A program made the translations under genes and the position numbers. The notes beneath the pieces are model-generated. The model saw only the letters and a program-made list of their open reading frames with translations. It ran no database searches and had not been told where the DNA came from. DNA of 64,000 bases from Bromus sterilis (lineage: Eukaryota; Streptophyta; Magnoliopsida; Poales; Poaceae), in contig OX465595.1 in assembly GCA_950022295.1 (NCBI GenBank), positions 121,336,270 through 121,400,269 of the forward strand, given 5' to 3'. The stretch's first letter is position 1. Every line of letters starts with the position of its first letter. Shown one piece after another: positions 10,778 to 22,567 of this stretch.

Positions 10778-12156
10778 TGATACGTCTAAAACGTATCTAC
10801 TTTTCCAAACACTTTTGCTATTGTTTTGCCATCATTCTTGCATGATTTGGACGAAACTAACCCGGACTAACGCTGTTTTCAGCAGAGCTGTCTGTATGGT
10901 TTTATTGTGCGCAGGAAAATGGATTTTTGGACGTCCCAGAAAATTCCCAGAAAAATACCAGAAAATCCACGCACCCGAAGGAGCCAGATGCCAGAAGTGG
11001 GATCAGAGGGGAGCCCAGGGGGCCCCAGGCGCCCCCCTGGCGCGGCCAGGGGTGGGGCCGCGCCCTCTGGCCTCCTAGGGGACTCCCCCTCCTCTGGTGC
11101 CCTACCGAACATCCTATTTATTCCCGTGACGCGAAAACCCCAGAACAGAAGTCGTTTTCCCAATTCTTGTCGCGGAGCCGCCGCCACCCTCTGTTCTTCT
11201 CCGGGAGGGCTAATCTGGAGGCTGTTTTGGCCTCCGGAGAGGGGAGATCATCGCCATCGTCATCGCCATCACCACTCCATCATCCCTCCATGACTTCTCC
11301 ATCCATGTGTGAGTAATTCCCTGTTGTAGGAAAAGGGGATGGTAGGGATTGGATGAGTTAGATCATGTAATAGTTTATCAGATTGTTGGGGGCATGTTGC
11401 CTATCATCTAGATTGGTGCTTATCATCTTTGCTTCAACTTGTTGCTCTTAATGCTTGTCACTTTGGGCCCGAGCGCCATGATTTCAGATCTGAACCCTTT
11501 GTGTTTTCATGAATATATTTGTGTTCTTGATCCTATCTATGAGTTGTATGCACCTGTTATAGTCCGGAACTGGAGATTCCAAAGGTGACAGCTTGGGACA
11601 CCAAAGAGTATTGACTATAATTTGAGGATTCCATGTATCCATTGATTGTTAATGCTTTGTTCCGGTGCTCTTTGACAGGAGCACCTTAATCTCCATAAGT
11701 TCCTTTTGGCCCCGTTCGTAGCGGGATGGTAGGACAAAAGATGTTGTGCAAGTTCTTATTGCAAGCACGTACAACTACCTGTGGGATACATGCCTGATGT
11801 TTGATTTATGCCTAGATGATCTTTGCTTTTCTGTGTGCCTTGCCCCGAGTTAAATACATGATGTATCTTATCCATGCAGCGCCCAACCATCCATCTCCCT
11901 AGCCTACAGTGTTTTAATTCTGCTGGTTACTTGTTGTTTACTTTTGTTGTTTTATTATTACCGTTGCTATCATCACTTCCATATCGCAGTTGCTATTAAT
12001 TTATTGTTATAAGTAAGTGTATCTCAGGTGCGATGGAATTGACAACTCCACTGTTAAAGCTTGTGGATATTCTTTGGCTCCCCCTGAGTCGAATCAATAA
12101 ATTGGGTTATCTTACCCGCGAAGACTATCTCGATCCCCTGCAGTTGTGGGTTATCA
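10778..12156 (+). repeat. 5' LTR of element B
   Basis: It begins TGATACGTCTAAAAC and ends GGGTTATCA, followed by the PBS. It is about 1.38 kb. It is similar to the A LTRs but clearly diverged, and closer to 26,407-27,772. It has a GC-rich block at about 11,010-11,090 and a TATA-like TATTTAT at 11,115-11,121. Confidence 0.85.
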
Positions 12157-12167
12157 AGCCTGTTTTC

Positions 12168-12185
12168 TGGCGCCGTTGCCGGGGA
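12168..12185 (+). promoter_or_regulatory. Primer-binding site, tRNA-Asp type (element B)
   Basis: TGGCGCCGTTGCCGGGGA starts 12 bases after the LTR. It is the full Athila-type site complementary to the tRNA-Asp 3' end and is intact in this copy. Confidence 0.8.
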
Positions 12186-12244
12186 GCGCCTGGCTTTATT
12201 CGCAAGTCTACTTGAAGTATTTTACCTACTGCAATTTTTCCGCT

Positions 12245-12369
12245 ATGGGTAAGAAAGAAGACCCCAAGGTCCCGATCTTACCATCACGTACGAGAAAAGG
12301 TACTGTTCTGAACACTGGTGCTACACTTGATTCACCTTCAGTTATGAGTAAGTTTGCTTCACCGCCACC
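12245..12369 (+). pseudogene. N-terminal gag piece of element B, cut by C1
   Basis: ATG at 12,245 opens M-G-K-K-E-D-P-K, as in element A. The frame is open for 41 codons until C1 inserted after CCACC (12,365-12,369). The reading frame resumes in register at 20,054-20,059, where the second CCACC copy is found. Confidence 0.8.
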
Positions 12370-14038
12370 TGAAACACGAGATAACTTCTCGCCCCCGTTG
12401 GTTACCCCAAGTGGAAGGTGAGATGTAGATAGCAACAAATTTCCCTTAGAAAAAATGCTAAGGTTGAGTATCTTCCAGGAGGACTCCAACAAATACAAGT
12501 AGGTGGTGAAGTGAACAATGGCGCCGTTCTCAACCTAAGGTTGCTTACTTCACCTGGACCTGCACACGCAACAGATAGCTTTGCTCCCAACGAGTACAGA
12601 GGAGTTGTCAATTCCTCTGGCCTTCTTGTTTACAAAGGATAAAACGCACAGGATAATAATGATAGTGATAGCAACGGAAAAGTAAATACTGAAAGTAAAT
12701 TGAAGGTATAAACAGTAGTGGTAATATGGACCGGGGTCCCATGATGTTTACTAGTGATGTCTCTCTCCCAAAAGCCAATAAAATAGCCATGCGAGGTAAA
12801 TAAATTACAGCTGGGCAATTGCCAGGATTATGTGCGCAAACCAATGCTAATTATGCAAAACAGAAAGGAAGAAGCTCAAAAGCACGGGCGGTACGCCAAG
12901 ACAAGTAGACCGAAATCCATCTTCATCTACCCACTAATTATCCACCTTGAGATATCTATCCAGAACATCTCGCTGGTATTAAGTTGTGAATCCCACCCAA
13001 AGTGTAAACTCAAAGCAACGGACAACTGCATTAAAGAACTTTGCTTAAAGTAAACAATCCTTGCACCCGCAAGTACAAGCACCGTTGTTTTCCCCCTTGT
13101 GGCAACAGCACATCCCCTAGACTCATGTTTCTGTCACTCAAGCTAGTCATCGGGGGGCATGAACCCACAATCATGCATAACGCTCCCCCTTAGAGTCACT
13201 ACCTACTACTTGGCCAAAGAAATAAACAGCAACGGAGAACGTGCAAGATTTACTCAAGAACATAAATATAAAAGAAGAGAATCAAATATATAACTCAATC
13301 ACAATCTGAACATAATCTCATAATCCATCGGATCCCCGCAAACTCAGCATAGCAACAGCAGAAAGATTACATATGTACCTCGATCATGTAGGGCAGGTCA
13401 CGAGGTCTAATGCATGAAGAACAAAGAGGGGAGGAGAACATCACATAGCTACTGATCATGGACCCATGGTCCAAGGTGGACTACTCACGGTTCATCCGGG
13501 AAGCATCCATGGTGGTGGAGAAGCTCCCGGAGGTGATTCCTCCCTCCGGCAGGGTGCAGGGAAGAGGTCTTCTGGTGCTCTCGATCTTGGAAGCGCGGCG
13601 GCGGCGGAACAGAGGAGAGATCACGAAAAAGGGTTCCGTCCCTGAGGGTTTCTCGTCATGGGGAATAAATAGGTGAAAAGGGGCAGCCAGAGATGGGCCA
13701 GGTCCTCCAGGCGCCCCCCTGGCACGGCCAGGGGCCTGGCCGCGCCCTCTGGCCGCCTGGGCCCCCTGGCTCCCCACTGGCCCCTCCTGGGCTCTTCGCG
13801 AAGCTTCCGAGACGCTGATTTTTCCTATATTTTCCCGGAATTTTTCTGGCACTTTTAATAAGGGGGAAACTTGAAATAGAAAAACAGCAAAAAACAGGAA
13901 CTAGCACTGAGGTGCACTGAGTTAATAGGTTAGTCCAAATATGATCAAAAGTGTATGGAAGTTCATCAATATCATAGAAATATCACACAAAAGAGGCATG
14001 GAGCAAGCAGAAATTATAGATACGTTTTGGACGTATCA
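12370..14038 (-). repeat. C1 LTR, left copy (3' LTR of the element)
   Basis: It runs from TGAAACACGAG to GGACGTATCA and is 1,669 bases. It matches 18,387-20,053 closely. The first bases here (TGAAAC) differ by one from the right copy (TGATAC). A GC-rich block at about 13,690-13,800 sits upstream (minus strand) of a TATTTATT box near 13,665. Confidence 0.87.
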
Positions 14039-15250
14039 ACATGCACAAGCTTAATTCTTGCTCGTCCTCGAGTAGGTAAATGATAACAAGCATAATTTCT
14101 GTGGTGACATGCTAACAACCATATAAGAACTTTGTAAGTAAAGAAATCAAAGCATGCAATTCAATTCAAGTCATAACAGGAAAGAGTCTATATCTAGCAT
14201 TGAAATAAGCAACATAAGAACATAAAGGTGCAAGAGCTCTCGCTGTCCGTGACTCGAATGCCTCCAAATGGTGTTTGCGTGCAAGAAAGGGGATAGGGAT
14301 ATACGAGAAAAAGTATTTTTATTGTTGAGAACTCAATCTACTAAAGTGTCACACTTGGTCTTCTTTGGAATCTTATCTTGACTCATCCCCAGACCACTAG
14401 TCAGGTACAAGTCAAAATGATCCACTCCTTTTCGATATTTTGAGCACTCATGCAATGGATGAGCGTAATCAAGAAAGTCGACACTTAGGATGGAAAGGAG
14501 AGAATAAGGTGGAGGAGGAAGACAAAAAAGGTGTGAAAGGCTCACAGCAATTAGGACAATCATAGGCGAGAGAAAGCCAAATGATAGATATGATGTGAGG
14601 AGTAGGGATTGCCATGCAACGGATGCACATATGAGCTAAGGTAAGCTCTCCAATGGAACTAGTGGGGTGCATCCAACTTGCTTGATCAAGAATACCTAGA
14701 GCTCATTTGAGGAGGCTCATCATTGGAATATACAAGCCAAGTTCTATAGTGTGAAGGTCCCCACATAGTTATATGCATGAATGATAATCTCTATGGAGTA
14801 CAAGATATAAGATGGAGTACGAGTGTGGATCTTCTCAAAAAAGAATAGTAGTGTGCCCCTTCTCTATCTTTTTTTCTTTTTCTTTTCTTTTTTTTGTATT
14901 TTTTGGTGGCCTCAATGGCTCTTTCTATTTAACTCTCATTTGTCCTCTTTGGGGTCTTTTAATTTGTCCACTTTGGGATCTTTTAATTTTGTCCACTTTG
15001 GGATCTTTTCCTCACTTTAGGGGCAACACTCTATATATTACAAAAAGTATAGAAGATCTTTCACACTTTACAAAGTACTCAAATCATAAAGAAAATGTAA
15101 TTATCATGATGTATGCAAATGTATGCCTCTGCCAGTGTAGCAGGATATGCAATGATACTAGCGCGTCATGTAGCAATGATTAGGGCAAGGCCCAACTAGC
15201 ATGCGGCTCATCGATCAAGCAAGTAGCATGTATGACATGAAGATCAAGTC

Positions 15251-15634
15251 ATGAGAAGATGGTTGTTGCATGGCAATGTATCTCGGAAAGGCTATGGAAA
15301 TGCCTTGATAGGTAGGTATGGTGGCTGTTTTGAGGAAGGATATAAGGAGGCTGATGATGACAGAGCGTATCGTGCCAGGGGTTTGGATGTACCGGCGAAG
15401 GTGTACGCTAACTCTCGGAGTGAGAAGAAAGCAATGCACGGCACAGGAAAGGCTAGCAAAATATGGGAAGGTCGAAGTGTCAACTTTCGAATACTCACAT
15501 TAGTCCGAAGAACTCATGCACTTATTATCGGTAACTCTCAATCTAATAAGGAGGTTAACAAAGGGACAAGTACCCCGATGAGGAGTGTATGGGGGTTTGG
15601 TTATCCTTGCGCATCCTCGACTCATGGTACGTGA
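15251..15634 (+). other. Antisense 127-codon open frame in the C1 tail
   Basis: This is an ORF on the plus strand, opposite to C1's own direction, between gag and the 3' LTR. The composition is basic and hydrophilic (D-D-D-R-A-Y-R-A-R-G, a run of Arg, Lys and Ser). I see no recognised domain. Some plant Gypsy elements carry antisense ORFs at this place, but nothing here shows it is translated. No second copy is in the window to test conservation. Confidence 0.25.
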
Positions 15635-16559
15635 GTGTACTCTAATATTCGACCCCTCAGAAGAGTAGTGATCCAACTAGTAGCTAAAGTTCTCAACTAA
15701 TTTGTAGGTTTTTGAAAATAAACACGGATTGCCCGAAATACAACATCTATCACTAATAGGCTAAAGCTCTTGACACCAAAAGTCCAAACATTACTCAAGA
15801 CAACACCTCAAAACTTTTGCAAGTTACTACTACAAAAAGAATAGCAACCTCAATTACCTACTTCAAGTCGAGACACAAAACTCAGTGCAACAGGCAAACT
15901 CTCTAAACAAGATAAACATGAAAACTCAAGAGAGTTCCAGCAACAAACTAAACAAAAGCTCTTTAAAAAGATAAACATGAAAGCTAAGAGAAAAGCATGA
16001 CAGCAGCTACGGGAAGATAAAGAACAAACACAGCAAAGATAAGCAGGAAAAAGTTATATGTTGTGTTCTAAATTTTGGAAGTGGTGCGTGTTTCTCTCCC
16101 ACACAAAGAAAGTTGGGTTCTAACTTGTTATGAACAGAAAGAAAGCTAAAGAAAACTAAAAACAAAACCTAAGAGCGAGACGCTCCAAGAGTAGCACATA
16201 ACGCATGAAGTGATAAAAATATAGTGAAACGAGAGACAAACTGATAATTGTCGATGGAGAAGGTGATGCATGGGGGCATCCCCAAGCTTAGACGCTTAAG
16301 TCTCCATGAATATTTCTTGGGTATGGGGGCATCCCCAAGCTTGAACGCTTGACACTTCTTAATCTTCTTTCATCATCTTCCCTCGCACACTTGAAAACTC
16401 CCTTCATACATAACTCATCATAATCTGATTAGCGAGGTTAGTACCCATAATAAAATATATTTTTCTCTACTGGAAATAAATATAATCTTGAAGGGCTACT
16501 ATTTCTCAAGAGTGCCAAAAGGTTTTTTGCAAAGAAAAAGCAAGCTTAAGATGGACACG

Positions 16560-16951
16560 GAGCAATTGATCCCGAGCTCATATGAGCTCGGGTGAACAGT
16601 AAAATCGAAAAAAATATAAAAAAATTCAAAAAAATCGGAATTTTTCTTTTGTGAAGATTTGACAAATTTTTAATATGCTTGCAAAATTTCATCAAAAAAT
16701 AACATCCGTGGAATACACTGCAAAAAAAATCGATGCTCCAAATTTTCTATTTTTTACAGCATTTTGGAGTTCTGATTTTGTTTTTTTTTCTGTGTATTCC
16801 ACGGATGTTATTTTGTGATGACATTTTGCAAGCATATTAAGAATTTGTCAAATGTTAACCACAAAAAAATTCAGTTTTTTTTTATTTTTTTTTATTTTTT
16901 TTCGATTTTACTGTTCACCCGAGCTCATATGAGCTCGGGATCACTTGAGCA
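16560..16951. mobile_element. Foldback MITE in C1 (TSD GAGCA)
   Basis: The element is 16,565-16,946, flanked by GAGCA at 16,560-16,564 and 16,947-16,951. Nearly the whole length folds back on itself: left TGATCCCGAGCTC pairs with right GAGCTCGGGATCA, and the pairing continues through GTGAACAGTAAAATCG, AACATCCGTGGAATACAC and the poly-A/T tracts. Each arm contains its own perfect palindrome, CCCGAGCTCATATGAGCTCGGG in two halves. The homologous C2 sequence near 10,560 lacks this block, which proves insertion. There is no coding capacity. The superfamily is uncertain. Confidence 0.75.
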
Positions 16952-17401
16952 CTTTTGGCTTAAGGTTTGCAAAACGAAGAAAAGGCAAAACAGGACAGAA
17001 TCTGTGAAAAACAGACCAGTAGGTAAAAACAAATTTTTTGGGGATACTTCTGCAACTCAAATCAAAAAACTCAGAACATAAGAAAGTTTCGTAATTTTAT
17101 AGAGCACGTTGTGTAAAAAATTCAGCTCAAAAAGATGAACTGGATTTTTCTCTGATTTTTCTAGTCACAAGGACAGAATCTGTTTTCTGGACAGCATGTC
17201 ACAACTTTCACTTCCCTTGTCGTATGAGGCTATAAAAGGCACAAAGCTTGAAAATTAAAGATACAATGATGTTGCTACAATAGTAACAATCATCAAGACC
17301 ACTAAAACAGAAGAAAAACAAAAAGGAAAACCTAAATTCGTTGCGGGCTGCCTCCCGAAAGCGCTTCTTTAAAGCCATTAGCTAGGCTTAATGCAAAAAT
17401 A

Positions 17402-18238
17402 TCAAGTTGTATCAATTGAACCATCATCAAGATCATCAAAAAGCTCTTTGATAATACAACCACTCTTAAGAGGTCTTTCAGATAAACGCCTAATAAAGAT
17501 ACTTCTAGGAAATAAAGCAAAAGGCGGAAAATCAATTGGAGTCTCATTCATCTTATTGAAGAGAGGTATCTCTTCCAAAGTTTTCACAGTTTCAACCCCT
17601 TTTGCAATAGATAAATTATTTTTGGAACGAGGAGCCTTTGGAACGTAAATGAACCTAGGTTCCTTCTTTGCCGGAGTTTCCACCTTTTTGGTTTTAATTG
17701 AGGAGAAAGTAGTTCCTAGAGTGTCACTAATTTCCTCAATCTTATTAATCCTAGAAGGGTCCAGGTCATGGGATTTGATGGTCTCCAAGGTTTTGAGAAT
17801 TTTATGCATGTAGCTATCTAATATATTCAAATTCCCTTGAACCTTACGATCCAACTCACTTATCTTATTAATACGTGGCATCTCTAAATCCATCTTTTCA
17901 AGTTTTTTCATAATATGAGCTAGGGTAATATTCTCTTGAAAACTATCAACAGGGAGATTTCCAACAAGATTTTCCATAACACTAAGAGCTTCCCAAACTG
18001 GGGCTTCTATGAAATTCCCATTGATAGCAGTATCTAGAATAAACCTATTCCAAGAAGTAATTCCAACATAAAAATTTCTAAGAAGGATAGTAGTGGTTTG
18101 CTTCTTGGTGGCTCTCTTTTGAGAATCATTAATCCTATACCAGGCATCTTTCAGACTTTCACCACCTCTTTGTTTAAAGGTGAGAACTTCTGACTCACCA
18201 AAGGCAAAAGGGCCAAACATACTAATAACTACTAGCAA
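17402..18238 (-). CDS. gag of element C1 (short, no protease or pol)
   Basis: This is a 278-residue open frame on the minus strand. The first part has gag-like motifs: G-G-E-S-L-K-D-A-W-Y-R-I, then L-L-R-N-F-Y-V-G-I and W-N-R-F-I-L-D-T near residues 30-70. The middle is helical and charged, rich in K-I-E-E and L-E-K and suggestive of coiled coil. The tail is rich in Pro and Asp (F-D-D-L-D-D-G-S). The stop is followed by the same non-coding sequence that follows the protease of C2, so protease has been lost or was never present. The true start may be upstream; the ORF lies about 150 bases after the PBS. It would make a truncated particle protein at most. Confidence 0.55.
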   Translation of the reverse strand: MLVVISMFGPFAFGESEVLTFKQRGGESLKDAWYRINDSQKRATKKQTTTILLRNFYVGITSWNRFILDTAINGNFIEAPVWEALSVMENLVGNLPVDSFQENITLAHIMKKLEKMDLEMPRINKISELDRKVQGNLNILDSYMHKILKTLETIKSHDLDPSRINKIEEISDTLGTTFSSIKTKKVETPAKKEPRFIYVPKAPRSKNNLSIAKGVETVKTLEEIPLFNKMNETPIDFPPFALFPRSIFIRRLSERPLKSGCIIKELFDDLDDGSIDTT

Positions 18239-18365
18239 GGTAACTATTTTTTTTATTTTTGATAAAAGACACTAAAGCAAAAACTGAAAGGTAAACTAAC
18301 AAGACTAAATAGCAAAGATAAAAGATAGTGTGCAACTCCATTATCTTGAAGAGTGGAGTCCCCGG

Positions 18366-18384
18366 CAACGGAGCCAGAAATTTT
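18366..18384 (-). promoter_or_regulatory. Primer-binding site of C1
   Basis: On the minus strand, TCTGGCTCCGTTGCCGGGG follows the 5' LTR within a few bases. It is the tRNA-Asp-type site with one substitution (T for G in GGCGCC). Confidence 0.7.
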
Positions 18385-18386
18385 CT

Positions 18387-20053
18387 TGATACACGAGATA
18401 ACTTCTCGCCCCCTTTGGTTACGCCAAGTGGAAGGTGAGATGTAGATAGCGGAAAATTTCCCTTAGCAAAAATGCTAAGGTTGAGTATCGTCCAGGAGGA
18501 CTCCAACAGATACAAGTAGGTGGTGAAGTGAACAATGGCGTCGTTCTGAACCTAAGGTTGCTTACTTCACCTGGACCTACACACGCAACAGATAGCTTTG
18601 CTCCCAACGAGTACAGAGGAGTTGTCAATTCCTCCGGCCTTGTTGTTTACAAAGGATAAAACGCACGGGATAATAATGATAGTGATATAAACGGAAAAGT
18701 AAATACTGAAAGTAAATTGAAGGTATAAACAGTAGTGGTAATATGGACCGGGGTCCCATGATGTTCACTAGTGATGTCTCTCTCCCAAAAGACGATAAAA
18801 TAGCCATGCGAGGTAAACAAATTACAGCTGGGAAATTGACAGGATTATGTGCGCAAACCAATGCTAATTATGCAAAACAGAAAGGAAGAGGCTCAAAAGC
18901 ACGGGCGGTACGCCAAGACAAGTAGACCGAAATCCATCTGCATCTACCCACTAATTATCCACCTTGAGATATCTATCCAGAACATCTCGCTGGTATTAAG
19001 TTGCGAATCCCACCCAAAGTGTAACTCAAAGCAACGGACAACTGCATTAAAGAACTTTGCGTAAAGTAAACAATCCTTGCACCCGCAAGTAAAGCATCAT
19101 TGTTTTCCCCCTTGTGGCAATAGCACATCCCCTAGACTCATGTTTCTGTCACTCAAGCTAGTCATCGGGGGGCATGAACCCAAAATCATGCATAACGCTC
19201 CCTCTTGGAGTCACTACCTACTACTTGGCCAAAGATATAAACAGCAACGGAGAACATGCAAGAGTTACTCAAGAACATAAATATAAAAGAAGAGAATCAA
19301 ATATATAACTCAATCACAATCTGAACATAATCTCATAATCCATCGGATCCCAGCAAACTCAGCATAGCAACAGCAGTAAGATTACATATGTGCCTCGATC
19401 ATGTAGGGCAGCTCACGAGGTCTAATCCATGAAGAACAAAGAGGGGAGGAGAACATCACATAGCTACTGATCATGGACCCATGGTCCAAGGTGGACTACT
19501 CACGGTTCATCCGGGAAGCATCCATGGTGGTGGAGAAGCTCCCGGAGGTGATTCCTCCCTCCGGCAGGGTGCCGGGAACAGGTCTTCAGGTGCTCCCAAT
19601 CTTGGAAGCGCGGGGGCGGCGGAACAGAGGAGAGATCGCGAAAAAGGGTTCCGACCCCGAGGGTTTCTCGTCACAGGGAATAAATAGGCGAAAGGGGGCA
19701 GCCAGTGGTGGGCCAGGGGCTCCAGGCGCCCCCTGGCTCGGCCAGGGGCCTGGCCGCGCCCTCTGGCCGCCTGGGCCCCCTGGCTCCCCTCTGGCCCCTC
19801 CTGAGCTCTTCGCGAAGCTTCCGGTACGCTGATTTTTCCTATATTTTTCCCTGAATTTTTCGGGTACTTTTAATAAGGGGGAAACCTGAAATAGAAAAAC
19901 AGCAGAAAACAGGAACTGGCACTGAGGTGCACTGATTTAATAGGTTAGTCCAAATATGATCAAAAGTGTATGGAAGTTCATCAATATCATAGCAATATCA
20001 CACAAAAGAGGCATGAAGCAAGCAGAAATTATAGATATGTTTTGGACGTATCA
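18387..20053 (-). repeat. C1 LTR, right copy (5' LTR of the element)
   Basis: It is 1,667 bases, from TGATACACGAG to GGACGTATCA on the plus strand. It is collinear with 12,370-14,038 with scattered substitutions and a few short indels. It ends at the CCACC target duplication. Confidence 0.87.
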
Positions 20054-22567
20054 CCACCACATGATGCCTCTACTGAATTTGTCACCATGTCCGATACTTT
20101 TGATGATGCTTCTACTACTCTTGATGATATTGGTTCACTTAGTCACGCTCTTGAGAAACAGATTGTTGCTGCTGCCAAGAAATCTGGGATTGAAATTCCC
20201 GATACTTGCTATCCTTTTGATGGGACTTACACTTATCTTGATTTGAGTAAACTCAAGGAGAGACTCCTTGATGATGATTATATTATACTTGATGATGATT
20301 TATGCAGGGAGCTAACAGAGTTTAACGACTCTGACCCTGATGTTGTTAAGAAGCTGCTCAAGAAACATTCTCTAAAGAACAAGACCGTACCTGATCCTAC
20401 TTTTGCTACGTCTCCTATATGCATCAATGATCTTGATTATGATTTCTCTGTCGATCCTTATATCTATGGTTGAATCTGACCCCTTTTATGGCAGAGAAAA
20501 TGATGATGCTATTGCACACCTGACCAAACTCACTGAGTTAGGTGGCTTGTTTACTACAGATAAGAAGATACGAAACTTCTATGTTACTAAGCTTTTTCCT
20601 TTTTCTTGAAAGGAAGGTGCTCAAGCATGGTATGATGCACTACCATGTGGTTCTATTAGGAGTCCTCAAGACTTAGCTCAATCTTTTGTTGAAAAGTATT
20701 TTCCTGCTCATATGCAACATGCTTCTTTACGAACAATTTATAACTTTAAACAGTTGCAGGATGAGAACCTTCCTAAAGCTTGGGGGAGGTATTGCAGTCT
20801 GATCCAGGCTAGACCGGGACATGGAGTCCCTAAAAATGAATTGATTGATATATTTTATGCTGGTCTAATTGATGAATCTAGATCCTACTTGGATAGTTGT
20901 GCTGGTTGTGTTTTCAGAAAAAGAACACCAGACGATGCAGAAGAATTGATGGGCAAGATTGCCAAGAACCACGAAGATTGGTCCGTCCCTGAACCACCTC
21001 CACCACCAAAGAAAAGGGGCATGCTTGTCCTAAGCCCAGAAGACATGCAAGAAGCAAAGAAGTCTATTAAAGAGAAGGGTATTAAAACTAAAGAGGTGAA
21101 GAATCTACCCCTATTGAGAAATTGTGTGAGCCTACCACTCACCCTCCTATGGAAGAGGTACACTCTCTTTTAGATTTCAATGCAAGTGACATTCCTCATG
21201 GTAAGCCTCCTGATCGATGTTTAGATGAGCTTGATAATTTTATTATGAAGCAAAATCACTTTAATGAGAGGATACAAAGTCAGTTGCATGATAATTTCCT
21301 TGCTATCAAAAGTTTTCTTGATGTTCTAGGTAGAATAGTTAATGATGTTAAATGTCTTGTGAAGCATTTTCATATGGTTCAAACTCATCTTGATCAAATT
21401 TCTAATGTGCAAAAAGATTTGCTTGCTAATAATGCCAAACAGGATATACAGGCCTTCGGGATTAAAACTCGAGGGGGAACTAGCACTCAAGATCCTCTCT
21501 ATCCGGAGGGGCATCCTTTGTGGACCGAGCAGGATTCTCAAATACAGGAGGAAGAAATTGTTAGCTCTTCGAAGAAGAAGAAGAAGAAGCACAAAGAAGC
21601 TGACAATTCCAATGATCCAAATAGTATATCTACCTCCGATGCTGAGACTGAAGACGGTGCTGAGCCTGAAAAGGATGGTGAAAAGAATGATCCACCCGAA
21701 GTTCAAGAAGAAGAAGCACCCGACAAACGCAAGAAATACACTAAAGAAGATTTTATCGCAAGAAGACATGGGAAGGAACAAGAACCATGGGTGCAGAAAC
21801 CCATGCCCTTTCCAGGTAAGTCTCTCAAAACCAAAGAAGAAGAGCATTACAATAAGTTTTGTGAGTGGATGAAACCTCTTTTTCTTCAAATTCCTTTGAC
21901 TGATGCTATTAAGTTACCTCCTTATTCGAGATATATGAAAGATATTGTTACTAATAAAAGAAAAGTTCCTAATGAAGCAATATCTAGCATGCTTGCTAAC
22001 TACTCTTTTAGTGGAAAGATTCCTGAGAAGCTTGGTGATCCAGGTATAGCCACCATTCCTTGTTCCATAAAGAATAATTATGTGAGGACTGCTTTATGTG
22101 ATCTTGGAGCAGGAGTGAGTGTTATGCCTTTTCCTCTTTACAAGAGATTATGTTTAGCAAAACTAATCCCTACAGATATCTCTCTTCAGATGGCTGACAA
22201 GTCAACAGCCGTTCCCATAGGTATTTGTGAGGATGTTCCCGTTGAAGTTGCTAATTGTTTAATCCTTACTGATTTTGTTGTGCTTGACATGCCCGAGGAT
22301 GGGAGCATGTCTATTATTCTTGGTAGACCTTTTCTTAACACCGCAGATGCTATTATTGATTGCAATAAAGGAAAGGTTACTTTCAATGTGAATGATAAAG
22401 AACACACGGTGTATTTTCCGAAGAAAATTGACAAGAGGCATGGCCTCAACTCTATAGAGAATATCGAGACCGTGAAGATTGGAGAATGGGATTACCCTTT
22501 ACATGTGCACCACAAATACAAAACCATCATGGTGGGGATGATGTCCATTAAAATAAAGGTGCAATGA
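20054..22567 (+). pseudogene. gag-protease of element B, downstream part (broken)
   Basis: The frame of the N-terminal piece resumes with P-P-H-D-A-S-T and continues to about 20,465, where the frame changes (also near there in A, at about 2,300). A stop TGA is at 20,607-20,609. The gag domain is at about 20,610-20,830 (W-Y-D-A-L-P, Y-F-P-A-H-M, K-A-W-G-R-Y-C). A second frame change is near 21,110. From 21,122 to 22,567 the frame is open for 481 codons: a helical segment, a Lys-rich linker, the protease with A-L-C-D-L-G-A-G near 22,095 and I-I-L-G-R-P-F-L near 22,315. The end is V-Q-stop, as in A. No pol follows. Confidence 0.8.

Larger units (their letters stand above)
14039..17401 (-). other. 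Non-coding 3' internal tail of C1
   Basis: No gag or pol coding sequence is seen. Next to the LTR is the polypurine-type CTTAATTCTTGCTCG region (minus strand). Two copies of AAGCTTGGGGATGCC (minus strand) lie at about 16,273-16,343. A T-rich microsatellite is at about 14,868-14,915. The part 16,330-17,380 matches C2 at 10,138-10,777. Part 14,039-14,560 matches C2 at 27,773-28,284. The MITE at 16,565-16,946 is inserted here. Confidence 0.7.
12370..20053 (-). mobile_element. Element C1: non-autonomous Athila-like LTR element
   Basis: This is a complete insertion of 7,684 bases on the minus strand, flanked by the 5-bp target duplication CCACC (12,365-12,369 and 20,054-20,058). The LTRs are 12,370-14,038 and 18,387-20,053. 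The PBS lies next to the right-hand LTR, which is the 5' LTR in the element's own direction. The interior of 4.35 kb has one short gag ORF, no protease and no pol, and a long non-coding tail holding a foldback MITE. It inserted into the gag of element B and is therefore younger than B. Confidence 0.88.

Noticed and set aside
14868..14915. T/CT-rich tract in C1 considered as a polypyrimidine regulatory site
   Set aside because: Simple low-complexity expansion in a decayed non-coding tail.
16265..16345. Two GGGGGCATCCCCAAGCTT repeats considered as a CRISPR-like or regulatory array
   Set aside because: Only two copies in a plant retroelement. They are the polypurine-tract-type motif common in Athila-like tails.
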